Shown: piece by piece, positions 22,721 through 35,800 of the stretch
How the letters are laid out: each line of letters starts with the position of its first letter
How positions within the stretch are numbered: the stretch's first letter is position 1
Origin: Kryptolebias marmoratus
Lineage: Eukaryota > Chordata > Actinopteri > Cyprinodontiformes > Rivulidae
Reading direction: 5' to 3'
Length of the DNA stretch: 64,000 nucleotides
NCBI RefSeq assembly: GCF_001649575.2
Contig: NC_051446.1
Location: 24,270,630-24,334,629, forward strand
The notes under the pieces: generated by a model
What the model was told of the DNA's origin: nothing
What the model saw: the letters and a program-made list of their open reading frames with translations, nothing else
The model's database searches: none
Made by a program: the position numbers and the translations under genes

Positions 22721-23400
22721 ATCAAACAAGGTATAACTTCAATAACAGACAATAGCATTGCCTCAAACAGAGCAAAGCAAAAACTCCTTACTATTACACC
22801 AAATTATGGAGGCTAAAAAGATTTTTATCATTTTATTGAACTGTCAGCATTACTAAAGCAAATATTGCAGAAAAGAAACAAGAAAGAAGAAGTTCCGCCT
22901 TGTTATCAGTCCACAAAATGATTCTATTTTCACTCTCCATCAGGTTTTCTTGTTTTATTCACAGGTTGGAGAGTCTGCTCCAAGCCTTCTTTACCGTTTC
23001 TTGTGTTTCTGTGTCAGCGCCACGGTCAGGGCTGGTACAGTTACCGCAGCATTTTGGTCACTTTCTGTTACAGAAACGTTGCCGTGTTTACGAGGAAGAA
23101 GATTGTTTTGCGAATCCAGCGTTCCCATATGGACGGGGGCCTCAACCAAACACAATTTTGTCATTGTGATGGAGCACAATTCATTATCACAACTGCACAA
23201 AGCACAGGATCCGGAGCAGAAAGGAGGGAGGTGGGCAAGAGGTATTGGGAATTTGCTTAACTACTCCAACAAAATGAGTAATTCCTGGATGCTCCTTTGT
23301 GTGAAGAGCTTATAGGATGAGAGCACTGAAAGGAAGAGGCAAAGGAATCAAGTGAAAGACTGAAGGAAGGAGAGACAGAGAGGGCTGAAGGGAACAGGGC
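22721..23400. other. Intergenic DNA, no gene recognised
   Basis: Three overlapping plus-strand ORFs of 85-121 codons at 22900-23315 have no recognisable domain and no splice context, and look fortuitous. Confidence 0.4.
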
Positions 23401-24110
23401 GGGATTGGGTGTGTTCAGAAACTTTCTCGCTACAGGCTCAGTGTGTTTAGATACCCTCCTAATCCTGGTTTTATTGGCTGCCTGTGTCCAGCCACGCTAT
23501 TCGGATTGAGTAGAGAGGTGGGGGGGCTTAACACATGTCCTTCTTTGTGGTAATGCGCTGATTAGGCCTGAGAAAAAGCCGGACCTGGTTATGGCCTTTC
23601 TCAGGTCACCCTAGAAACCAGCCCGGTAGGGGACTTCTGTGTTTGCCTCCCCCCTCCAACCCTACTGATGGAAACTGTGCTCTTCCTTTGCAGATATTTC
23701 TAAAAGACACCACCGCAAGTGTTGTTCAGTCACATTTCAGATGATACGGATCTTAATCGCTGCTGCCTTTTCGAGATGATTCTCGTTACACTTGTGGCCT
23801 CAGTCTGGGAAACGTGGTTTCAATGTTGTTCATTGTCAGACCGCAGACTGATTCCTTCGCCTGTACTCGTAAATTAGACCTCCGACACATTCTCCCAATC
23901 TACCCCTGGCCCTGCGCACCGTCTCTCGCTCCTACACAGCAGCTGTCATCCAAATCCCAGCGCTGAGCTCGGCACATTTTTGACGATGCTGTAAGACACA
24001 ACAATGTTGATAATCAGAAACAGTCCTGCCTCATTTTCAGCACCGAGGGACTGAAAAATGGACTTGATCTGCTGCAGATTGTGGTTTCTATCTATCTGTT
24101 ATTGGCAAAT
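23400..24110. promoter_or_regulatory. Candidate regulatory block 2.6-3.3 kb upstream of the wnt3 start
   Basis: A non-repetitive, GC-balanced block with GATTAGGC, TTTTATTGGCTG and TAATGCGCTGATTAGGC words. No ORF is supported. Inference only. Confidence 0.25.
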
Positions 24111-24119
24111 TTAACCCCC

Positions 24120-24410
24120 CCACACATGACAAACAGGGCGGTAGGTCGAGTGCTGCTCCGTCAATGCCTGTTTCCCAAACTTCTTTGTTGTGCGAGCAAA
24201 AGGGGGGCACCCACCACTGACTTCTAGGCTGTGGTCAGCGGCGTCTTTCCCCGCGGCGGGCACTCGGCCTCCTCTGTGTCGAGAGCACGCTCCCAGCCCC
24301 TGCTGAGCAACCCTGTCAGTGCACAGAGCTCCGGGTCCAGAGGTCCCCGGCAGAAAGACGACGGCCCCAGGCACCACCGCGCAGATACCCAGCAACACTG
24401 AGGCATTCAT
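24120..24410 (-). other. GC-rich island with an unassigned 99-codon ORF
   Basis: The minus-strand ORF starts MNASVLLGICAVVPGAVV (signal-peptide-like) in a roughly 60-65% GC patch, within DNA of about 40% GC. A possible donor (GTGGGT) follows the residues SLEVS. I could find no matching downstream exon and no known family; it does not resemble wnt9b exon 1. It is as likely to be a conserved noncoding or CpG-type patch as an exon. Confidence 0.2.
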
Positions 24411-24419
24411 GTCGCCACC

Positions 24420-25640
24420 GCATGTAAAATTTATGTTAATTCATCCACAACAAAAAAGCTGTATTTGATTATTTTGGTGGCGTAGCACATACTTCATTGT
24501 CCCGAGAGGGACTCTTAAAATGCTTGATTCACTGACACCTAACTATGAAGACTTCATAAAAGTGCAGAAATAGACTTATTATACAAATAAAACATATAAA
24601 GAATAAAAAAAACACAACCTGGAGATTCAGTTGATTCTAATACCTTACTCCGTTGCATATGAAGTACAGCAGTTTTAATGTATTTATGCTCAGATTTGTT
24701 GATAAAAGTGCTTTGTTTACCTTCAGTGCATACCTGCATGTCTGGAAAACTACCGGAGGGAACTCTGTCAAACTGCACCATCAGGTTAACCTTTTTATGC
24801 TTCATCTCATAGCTTGAAAACAGCACCTTTAAACTGCATTAGAAACAAAAACAAACCAAATACACAACTTTCTTTCATGAACTATAAGACATAATTTGCA
24901 TCTTATTAGATCGGATTTAAGGTCTATAACAGAGGAAATGTAACCATGTTTGTTTATTGTTATTTTCTACTTTTAATTATTATTATTTTTATTTTATTTT
25001 ATTTCAGGCTTCTGTTTAAAGCTCTAACTAATGCAAACTCTAAATTGTTTCAGTTTACATTCCTGAGCCAACATATTCTGCACAGGAAGTCAAACTTCTT
25101 ATGCAGAATATGGGATGGATCAGCTAAGATTCTTTCTTTTGCATCTCTGGGAACACAGTAAACAAAATTTAAGATCATGGTTTAAGAAAATGATCTGTTC
25201 GAAGAGTTATTTTTCAAACAGGAAGGATTTTTTTTTATATCTGGCACCAATTTGAGCATCAATTATTTATATTTCTGTAATAAAGTTAAATAAATTCTCT
25301 TGTCTGATCCTGCTTTTACACAACTAGGTTAATACGTTTTAACTAAGTAAGTTATTATGTTGTTTTAGCATTTGGAAACAAACCTATCAAAGGTTGGTTT
25401 CTTGATTTGCCCAAACACTTTACGTGTATTGAAATCCATTTGGAGGTAAAAAAAAATAATGTGTTCACCTAAATCTGAGGGCTTCGATGACTCCAACCAA
25501 CTTCATTCAGGCTCTAAACTTTATAGTAAAGAAGCTAAAACCTGACAGCAGCCTGATCTCCACAGAATAACTGATCCTGATCTGGGAGAACGGTCTGACG
25601 TTTCCAGCAGCGGTCCTCCCCTCCATCCTGTCTGACTGAT
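24420..25640. other. AT-rich DNA upstream of wnt3, nothing recognised
   Basis: No repeat family or exon recognised. Confidence 0.4.
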
Positions 25641-26400
25641 AATCCAGATTACTATCACTCCCGCTCTTTGATCCTTTCCAACCTATCTCGTTTGCATTCG
25701 TCCTGATCAGTTTCCTTCTGTGACTTTACTTCAGGCTGAGTCCATCTCAAGTGTCCCCCCCNGCCCCACAGCCCATCAGAATGACAATAGTATTGATGTA
25801 AAATGTGTCGCCTTTGGGCCGCCGGAGCGTATAACCCCTGCATGCCGGGCCCGTAGTTTTATGGCTTTATTGTGCCCCCCCCCCCTTCCTCCGCCGCCTT
25901 TTATGTCCCTCCCCTGTTGGGCTGGGCGGACAACAATTTAGAAAATTCACTGTATATCTGTCTGAGTATGAGTGGAGCAGAGGTTCTGCATGATTTCCGG
26001 ATCAATTAGTCGAAAACAACTGAATCAGATCAACGTGGCAACGAGCGAGCGAGCAGAGCCTTCTCATCACCTGCCTCCGGCAACTTTTTGGTGGATTTTT
26101 TTCCGAATGATCAGGGATTAAACAAGTTGAGCAACAACTCCTTTCTACCTTTTTCATGTGTCCCTCCCATACACCTCCCTCCCTCCCTCGCACTCTTCCC
26201 TTTCTTTTCCACATTACCAGGGGGTAGTGTGTGATTGACAGATGGGAACGAATAATAATTTTTTTTTTTCGTAACCTAAGGCCATCTCCTGTGATTGGCT
26301 TGCCAGCTGACATCTCCAAAACCTCACCCCCCCCCTGAACCAGCCTCGTCTCCACCCCACCCGCCGCCCGCCACTTTAATATTGGGCCTGTGGATGAGGC
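25640..26400 (+). promoter_or_regulatory. wnt3: wnt3 upstream regulatory region
   Basis: The region directly upstream of wnt3 is GC-balanced and motif-rich. It has a TCF/LEF-like CTTTGATC (25666-25673), three HOX/CDX-like TTTAT(G/T) cores between 25858 and 25906, a SOX-like ACAATAG near 25783, poly-C runs near 25755-25761 and 25876-25887, and a minus-strand CCAAT (ATTGG at 26294-26298). The base at 25762 is an undetermined N. The motifs are visible; their use is inferred. No TATA box could be fixed. Confidence 0.4.
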
Positions 26401-26738
26401 ATCCTGAGGGAGAAAAAAGTAGGGAGAGAGAGAAAAAGATATCTACCTTAGGGAAGAACCTCAGAGAGAGAGGGAGGGAAGGAGAGGACGGGTAGGAGCG
26501 TGTGCACGAGTGTAAGAGACACTTATTCTGTTAACTACTGGGAGACAGACACACTTTCCTGGCCCGACTCAAACAAGGGGGGGAAACAGGAGGAAGAATT
26601 TTTTTTAATATCATTTTAATTTTCCCCTCATACAACAATCAAGCTGCTCTAAATCCTCTCTTCCTGGAAAGTCTTCTTCATACTGGGAGTTCTATGTATT
26701 GATCCACTCATCCCGTCACACACTACAAGGCTTACCTC
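26400..26738 (+). other. wnt3: wnt3 probable 5' UTR
   Basis: Purine-rich GAGAGA stretches and then T-rich sequence lead to the ATG at 26739. Short upstream ORFs are possible. The transcription start is not determined. Confidence 0.45.
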
Positions 26739-26818
26739 ATGGATTTGTATCTGATTGGATATTTGATGTGTGTGTGGTTGTCCAGCTCACGGGTGCTTGG
26801 AGGCTATCCCATCTGGTG
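26739..26818 (+). CDS. wnt3: wnt3 coding exon 1
   Basis: 80 nt. It encodes the signal peptide [20 protein letters not shown] and GGYPIW plus two bases of the next Trp codon, with donor TGGTG|GTGAGT. This is the only ATG that gives a signal peptide joined to GYPIWW. Confidence 0.95.
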
Positions 26819-29800
26819 GTGAGTACTGAAAACCCACACTTTCAGGCGGCAGAACCCCTTTAAGCTGCACAGAGAAAAAGAGAGACTTTTAGGTCAAATG
26901 ATGATTTTTCAGAGAGGGCAGAATGTGCACTTTCAGTCGACTGAGTGGAAAAATGTTCTCCGGCCCAGTCCAAAGAATCTTAACCTCAAATACGAGTGTA
27001 ACGGAAAAGGTTTGCCGTTCTTTTCCCCCCTCCTCGTTCAGGTCCATTTATCATATTGGAGTATGTGATACAAAAATGATTTTTTTTAAATTTGAGAACC
27101 CATAAATGATTTAATATGTAGATTTTGCTTATTTTGTTAAAAAAAATACATCAGTGAGAAGTCATCAGCGTTATAGATCATAAATATGTTTAAAAAACTG
27201 ATTTGTTTTAGTCAAGACAAAACTGAAACCAGAAAAAAGGTTTGTTGTTTTCTGGAGAATAAATCATTTTAACCTTAAAATTAAAAAAAAAAAAAAAAGC
27301 ACAACGATCATTTCTTATAAAGTCATTTTCTTTTGTTTGCTGTTGTGTGTCACTGTTCAGCCCTCCGACTCTAACAGGCAACAAAATTCTCAGGGATGAC
27401 AAACTTTTGCACAATTTTAAAATAAACATCCAGTTTAGCCTAATTTTTTTCCCACTTAAACATGTTTTTGCTTCGTATTTGTTGTACACTTCACACCCTC
27501 CACGGCGAAGGAGGCAGGGTTTTATTCTTTGTTAAATTATCCCACATCGCTGAACTCTTTTAATTTGAAGATGTTTCTGTTTGACAGAGCTCTTTGGGTC
27601 CCTGCAACACAATAACTTGTCAGAGCTGCTGCACTTTAGCCGTCCGACTCGCATGTGGTCCCGGCGTTGTGCGCCATCCAAACCGCGAGCATCTTCTGGT
27701 TTCATTTACAGAGCAGGCAGCTGCCAAGCGCACAGGCCACAGGGCTGAAGTGTTAATGGCAAAGAGGACTTTACACCCACTCTTGACTTCAGCCAGAGCC
27801 ACGAGACAAGAGTGACAAAGAACTGGGGACTCTCCTCCATGTGAATCACCTGCAGCTGTTCTCTTCAAGGAGCTTACATGACACTGGTATAATGTTTGAG
27901 CTGCAACAATGCGCACTACCTTTGATTCGGGCACCAAATTATGAAGGCAGGGCTGAAGATGAAACACAGGCTCGTAGCTCCAGGTGACAAACGGCGCTGT
28001 CAGTGGCATCACGTTGAAGAGGAGACAAAATGAGGCGACGTGTCAGGCAGGACGGGTGCTGAGTTTCAGCCAGGGCCCCGGGAAAGGCTCTTCTCAGCTT
28101 CTGTCTCAGGGGCGATCGCTCGGGCCATAAATCCTGCAGACGGGCCGGGTTCGAAGAGGAAGAGGAGTTCTGCCTACTTCATGCCTGGCAGCCTTCCCTT
28201 TTCACAAGCTGGGGTGTTGAAAACAAAAACAGAGCATAAATAACTCCAGTGATATGCACATATGCAGGCGCAGAGGAAAACAGACTGATCAGGTTTGGAG
28301 AGGAGAGGCAGACCGCTTTTTAATTCAGGAATGCTGCAGAAGGAGTTTCACACATGACGGGAGATAAGTGAAGGTTGAGGGAATAAACAACTAAAATGTG
28401 ACCCAGCTTCCTGCACACATCCTGTTACTGAACATGGTTTCTGTAAAGTCTGAAGCTCGATCGGTCAAACTTCCAACATTTATCGATATCATGAAGGATT
28501 CCCAAACATCCGAGACACAAACTGCTCGCAAAAAAATACAAATTAAGCAATCTGATGAATCCTGCACGCTCCTCTAAATACGAGTTGTGTTCTGTAAGGA
28601 CAAGTGCGTTTATCACATCTGATCTTCTTACTGCCATGTTTAACACTAATATCATGTTTTTCTAAGCTTCTACGGCTTATCTTAAGTCTTTAGTGGCGTA
28701 TTTTGTTCCATTGTTAAAAAATGATGAGTCACTTTCAGCAAAGCGTGACCTCGGCTGAATTTTCTCCAAAAACCACCAAGAGATTCTCCATTTTACTAAG
28801 TCAGTTTTTTTTATTTTTCTCCTCATGCTTTAAATCCTCAGGAGAAAGCAGAGATGCTGCTCTGACTTTAACATTTGATTATTTTTTTACAATAAAATTT
28901 AGCAGAAGGAGAAATGAATCTAAAACAGGAAGCAGAAAGAAAGAAAATGAAACAGGAGTAAAGTGTTAAAAGCAGTTTGTAAAGTGAAAAGTCTGGTCTG
29001 CTGATGGAGAAATCCTAAAATTAAATTAATCCTTGTAGGACTTCATATCGGCCGCCACCTTTCATGCCAGAGTTTTAGACGAAAATCAGATTATCTTGAG
29101 AAATTAACATTTTTAGCCACTTTGAAAATAGCATTATTCACAATCTCATGGGTTTATGAAATATCTCACATGATCTGTTAGCACTTAGTGTTGAGAATGA
29201 CTCTCAGCTACTACCACACTGCACCAAATCTTAGCTTGGTATCTGTAAAATTGGCTGAGCTGTCGTCATTTTTGTGTTTTCTAAGGTCATTTGGCGTCCG
29301 TCAGGAATTGGGTTGACTCCAAAAGTTAATCAGTTGTAGACGTTCAGCCCATGATTCCTTTCTGAAAGTTTCATTAAATGAGATATTCTGCTAACAGAGA
29401 CACACACACTAGGGCAAAAACATTATCGCCTTTCAACCGAGTTTTAAAACATAATGAAATCTTACGTTAAATGATACAAATATTAAATGTGGTAAAAAGA
29501 AATTGGCTCTACGTCGTAAAAATCTCAGTGACAATTTAAACGAATCCTCATTAGAGTTCAGTGAAAACACAGGAAAGAAAACAGCTTCTTAACGAAACTC
29601 GAAGCATCTTTCTAAGTTTAATATCAACCATCTTGGAGAACGTTGCCCAGTTTTCCTCCAACCTGCCCGGTTCCAGCTCAGTCTGAGAGGCTCAAACTGG
29701 ACTCCTGAGTCCATCTCTGGGTCTCAGGAATGTCATTATCTGCCTGCGACAGCCTCTTCCCAGCCTCCAACCCTCAGTTCAAAAAACCCCGACCACTGGC

Positions 29801-32800
29801 AAAGAGGAGAGGAGGAGGAGGAGGAGGAGGAGGAGGAGGAGGGTGGGGGGTTCGCTTACCTTTGGCATGAAAATCTTCAGTCTGCTGTCTGGTGTGAAAA
29901 GATCAAGGCTGTTCCTGTAGTTTCTCTAAAAAAAAAAAAAAAGGAAAAAAGTGCCCTGAAGGGAGGAGAAGAAAGTAGAAAAGTGTAAAAGAATGGAATT
30001 CATCGGAATCTTCAGGGTTTTGTCATGTTTCAAACCTAAAGGGTGTGACTGCGACGTGCACAAAGATTTAAACTGTCGTGCCACCGCGAGAGGCTGCAAA
30101 TCATGACACACGTGAACGTAAAATGTGGCCCGAGGGCCAGAGGTGGCCATTGGACCGTCTCCTGCTGGCCCTCAAAGTTTTTAATGAAAACAAACCAACT
30201 CAAGATAAAGTATTAAAAACCAGCTTTTTCTTTATTTTGAGCTGAATGAAAAGTAAGAAAACAAACAAGCTTCCAGCAGGGGGTGCTGTCTGTGTTTGGG
30301 ACTAAAATAGTTTTCAAATTTTCTTTGCAAAGTTAGTAAAGTCTGTGTTTGTGCTTCCAAAAACAAAATGAAATTAAAGGTGTAGCATTCCTCGAAGAAA
30401 TGCATATCACCTGCCGCGTATCGTGTCAGAGTCTCCAAGTGGAACCATCGTATATCGAGAAGTGGAGTTGCAGCCATTTTGGTCAAACCTCGTCAATAAC
30501 ACGATGCTGTTTCACGCAGTGTTATGAGACCTTGTGAGATGTGTTAGCACTCAGCATATTTAATGTTACTACCAGGAGTTATGGGCCTTTTTGTGCTGGC
30601 TGTCAGGTGTGGCGGCCATCTTGAATTGGGCTCATTCCAAATGTTAATCAGTTGTCGATGTTCATCCAACGATTACTTCCTCAGAGTTTCAAAAAGATCT
30701 GTTCATTTTGCTAACAGACAGACATGATTGACACTGCCAATGCTTTAAGTAAAAATATCACAGAATGTGTAGCTACTACCACAGATAATTTTAGCTTAAG
30801 ATCTCTAAAACTGTGTAAATTATAGCCTTTTGGTGTTTTTGAGTTTCGGTTGGGTTTGGCAGCCATCTTAAATTGGGATAATCCATTAGGTTAAAATGTG
30901 GATTGTCGATTTTCTGAAAGCTTCACTTAAATCCATCCATCCAGTGGTTCATGGGATATTTTGCTGGCTCCAATAGTTAATGGCAAAAAAAAAAAAAAGT
31001 GCTCAGACTATATGCTGGAGATGACTCGTAGCTACTACCACACCAAATTTGAGCTGAGGTGTAGCCGTCACCTTGAATGGGGTTGAGTCCAAAAGTTAAT
31101 TTATTGTAGATGTTCAATAACAACCATAATTACAGGATTGTTTAACATTTAAATTTACTGTTTGTTACTGCTTACTATGCTTCAGAGTTATCATTGCAAG
31201 AGAAACAAAAAGTGAACCCCTGACCAGCCACGATCATTCAACTAGAAAACCTGAAAAAGGTCCAAAACAGCCCAATAAAATAAAGTGTTTTCTGTCCCTG
31301 TCCTGAGAGCTTTTTAAACAAATGCATCATTACTGCACGTTTGTCTGTCCCAAAGTATCTCCAGGACCACTAAACAGAATTTAATAATGACTTTCAGGAA
31401 GTAATTATTAACATGACCTTAGAAAACACAGAGATGGCTCTGAGTCAGACAGTTTTACAGATAATCTAATAGAGTTCGGTGTGGTAGTAGCTGACAGTCA
31501 TCCTCAACACGTACTCCACATGACAGGCGGCGGACGATTCGCAGTCCTTCAAGGAACGTTAGGTCTTTAATTCTTTAGGTAAATATCGGTGACAGCTGGC
31601 TTGATGTGCTGATCCGGCTCGTTAGACATTATCCAGTCAAACCTGAGCGTGGGTGAGCGCTTCAAAGGCGACTGGATTTCAAAGCAGTGAAGGTGAGTCG
31701 TAATCTTCCCCCACCATCAAAAGACCAGCAGCGTGCTGCTGGAGGAAATGACAAAGTCCCCCCGCTGCACTAAAACACAGGGCAAAGACTTCATGCACAT
31801 GCATCATTTAAAGCCCCTTACCTGGCTGATCTCACCTGCTCGGGCTGATTCAGAGATTACGGTACTTATTGGCAGAAAGCCATGTTTCTGACACGCAGGT
31901 CTGTGATGCAGGCGACCTGATCACAGCCTTCAGGTCACTGACCAGGTCGACCAAACCAACTGATGCTTGTAGGAAAGAAGAGAGGACCGCCACTCGGTCG
32001 AGTTAAAACAGGTGCGAGGAACGCATTCAAACAGGTGTCATGTTGTCTGCAAACATGAGTGATAAATGAAACCAGCGTTCTTTGAAGGAATGCATATCGC
32101 CCACCTTCCTGCTAAGGTTTAAACTAAAATCCTGCACAATCTGTGAACACGCAGCTCAACGTATGTGCTGAGGATGACTCTCAGCTACTACCACACCAGC
32201 TCAACATCTCTAAAACTGACCAGTTTTTCTGTTTGCTAAGGTTCATTAGCTGTGGAGACCATCAGGAATCGGGTTTACTCCAAAAGCTGATCAGCTGGAG
32301 ATGTAAATCCAATAAATCCAATAATTACTGCCTGAGAGTTTTAATATAATCCATGCACCGGGTCATGAGATATTTTGCTAACGCACAGACACAAACCATT
32401 ACATGATCACCCACCTTTCATGGCAACAAGCAATAATAAGGCTGCTCCTTCCGATCAAAATGATATTTTTGATAAAAGAAACAGGTGACATCCTCTATCA
32501 ATATGTTTAAATTAATCTTTCAAGACAGAAAACAGGATTTTTTACAACTCTATTTTAACTAAAATACTAAAAATGAGATGAACTCAATCACTTCTTCATA
32601 CAGATGACTCCAACTTTCAGGAGCGTTCAGGCGTCTAGTTTTATTAAAGTATTCATGAGAAGATGAGAGCAGTCCAAGGTTACGTGTCTACACCCACACT
32701 AAATAATACCAAAAAAAAAAAACTGGCTCCAAGTTCAGATTTGGATCTAAATCAACTAAAAAATATTTATGACCTCTAAGTTGGGACATGCCTGACCTAG

Positions 32801-35800
32801 GGTAAAGTTTTCATGCAAATAAATCTGTAACCTTTTTAGGAACTCTGCTAACAAACTGACGTGTTCAGAGGTGGAGACAGAATGCTAAACATGCACAGAA
32901 AGTAATCTAAAAAAGATTATTACTGTGGCACGGCCTCTGCAAGGTATGTGAGAACTGGCAAGCTGTCGTCAGCCAAGCCTCTTCGCAAGAATGTCGTGTC
33001 TCCTCACTTTTTTTTACTAATCAACCACGAGAACGTCAGCAGCAACTAGAGAAATGACATTTTCTGTGAAACTGACAGCTGAATAGCTTTGCTGAAGAAG
33101 CTAAAACGAGCCGAACAAACGAACAAAGCATCAAAACAGCAGCTAAAAGCAGGAAAACATATGATAAAGCTTCAATTAGCAAACTAACTAAAAGCTAAAC
33201 GGGTTAAAAAGGTAAATAAATGCTAAAAGATGCAGAACAATAGTTAAAAGCTAAAGGTAGCAAAGTGATAGCTACAAATTAAAAGTAGCCAAACAGGAGC
33301 TAAAAGCTAGAAGAAGCAGAATAGCAGCTAGGGTAGCATATGAAGACAAAAACAGAGCAAATCTGCTGGATCTAATCTGAAAGGGAAGAATATTTTTGAA
33401 GGAACTGAATGCATTTCTGTGGGGAATTTTATTTAACCAGAATAACTCAGAGAGCGCAAACCTCCCTCAAGGCCATGAGGTCAAAAAAAAGTAAAAAATC
33501 TGAACATTTTGATATATGAATAACTAAAACAGAACAAAGGATGCTGAAGTGGTTTGATACAAAATAACAGGAAATCAATAATGCTGACTCAGCATTCGCT
33601 TAATTGGTTTTTTAATTACCTTCATAGACACAAAGGCATCATAACCATACAGCTGGAGAGTTGTGATCTGCATCAGATGCACCAATGAAATGATTCAAGA
33701 CCTGCTTCTCCTGAACAGAAACACGGAACAACGCCTAAAGCGTCTCACTCAGACAGGCTCTGTCCTCCGTCCACAGCAGCTCGGACTCTGCTGTGTCCAC
33801 CTGCTGACAAGCTCAGAGACAGTTTCCGTTCTGAACACCAGACCACAAAACGCAGACACATTCCAGTCCCCTTCTCAGGGGGAAGCCGGCAACTTTACTT
33901 GTCCCACTTATTCTCTTTCCAAAATCTTTACAGCTCCGTGGATTCTGTTATGGGATTTCTATATGCGACTTTGATGTCAGTGTTTCCAGTGCACAGAGCC
34001 TTCTGCTCCTCACAAAGTCCTCCAGGCAAATTTGACAAGTTGCGCTGCGGCGTCGACATATAGAGGTAAACCGAAGGTGGATTAAAGTTTAATGCAAACA
34101 CAGAGGAATACGCCTGGGACTTGGGGCTTCAGGCACAAACCCAGCAGAAGCCAACATTATTAATAACTCTTTAAGTGAACTTATTCCGACGCAGCTCAGA
34201 GCGAGTGGCACCCATCATCAACAACTGCAATGAGCAAAACATAACAAAATTCCACAGCATTTTATCAAACCTGACGCCAGCGTCAAATCTGTTTGCACAG
34301 GCTGAATCCTCGTTAAGTGCTTCGAAAACCCATTTAGCTGTAGCTTTAAAGGTACTTATTGCAAACTATGAAGTCAAACATGGATGGACGTCACCGCTGT
34401 TGACCTATTTTCAGTCACTCTGGCCATTTCTGTATGTAAACGTAGTTGGGAGTTGATTTAAATGTCAGGATTTAATGCATTTATTGATGAGAAAATCAAC
34501 ACATACACTTTCAGTCCTGTGAAATTCATCAGCACTGTATAAGAAGCCACTAGCACATCAGATAAAAACTACAATTTCAACAGGGCTTCTCCAAATATTA
34601 TGGTTTTATTTGATTGAACCACTAGTTTCTTTGGCTATATGAGCTTGACATCACAATTCAACGTATGTTGGTTAGTTAGCTTGCTATTTTTAAAAACCAA
34701 CATTTCTTTTAAAGGACTCCTGAGTATAAGTGGTAAAACAGCTCGAGAACCATGAAGAGAAAACACAAACGCAGCACTCCCATTTGTTGCCATAATCCTT
34801 ATAAATCTATACTGGAGCACAAACCCACAACTTGCAAGAAGTTTTTTGAGTATACTCTAAATTGTGGCTTCATTTTTTTCCTTTTCTTCTGCTTTTTGCT
34901 TCACTCATATTGTGAACTTTCTGCATCAATCTTCAGCTAAATTTTATTTGGATGCATTTCATTTTTCATCCCAACATTCTTATTTAAATTCCATAACTGC
35001 TTTGCAGATTTTAAACATAATAAAATGTCTTAAACTAAACAATCTTTAGCTAGCAGCTGAAAAGTCCTATAAAGCAGATAATAAAAATATACATTTGTGA
35101 CATAATAACAGGAACAAAACGTGAAAATAAAAGGTATATGTAGCTAAAAATGTCCCAAACAGATAGATGTTATTTTGATTCTACTCCTCTTGTGTTTATG
35201 TTTACTAACTTATGCATGTTTAACTAATATGTTTACTTAAGCACAACTTTTAAAACAGGTTTATAGTAATATTATGTTTTGTATGAAGAATTAAGACATT
35301 CAACAACACAAAACAGCAGCTGTTTGTGAAACAAACTGGAACTGCAGGTAAATTCAAATATTCTTCATAACACCAACATGGCTGTCCTTATATTTAATAA
35401 AGAGTTAAATTATCTTTAGCAAAAAAAAAAAACTATTATCATGCTGTAATTACACCTCTTAAAAGACAAAACTTGATAAGATTCGTTACATAGAATTTTT
35501 TTTGTGCACCAAACAGAATTGATGCTAAGTTAGCATTGTTGCTAAAGGCTACATAAGTTAGCATTGTTGCTAAAGGCTAAACATGTCAACTAAACAGGAA
35601 AAAACGTTCTTTAAGACACTTACTGATGTTTCCAGACTTGTAAAATCATTGTAATCAGCTGTAAGTCTTCAGTTTACCATCCTACTAAAAAAAATTTTTT
35701 TAAATAAATAATTTAAAAAAAAAGATGGCGGCCGGAAGTGACTATTGCTCTAACTTTGATGTAGAATCCCTTACATCCTCCTTCATGAAAAATTATGAAA

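Noticed and set aside
22900..23315. Three overlapping plus-strand ORFs, up to 121 codons
   Set aside because: No family resemblance, no splice sites in phase, and overlapping frames of similar length suggest chance.
24111..24410. wnt9b first exon
   Set aside because: No YFGLTG-type start of the mature protein in any frame and no other Wnt9b exon nearby.
27620..28012. 130-codon antisense ORF in wnt3 intron 1
   Set aside because: No domain or splice partner; the block reads better as noncoding regulatory DNA.
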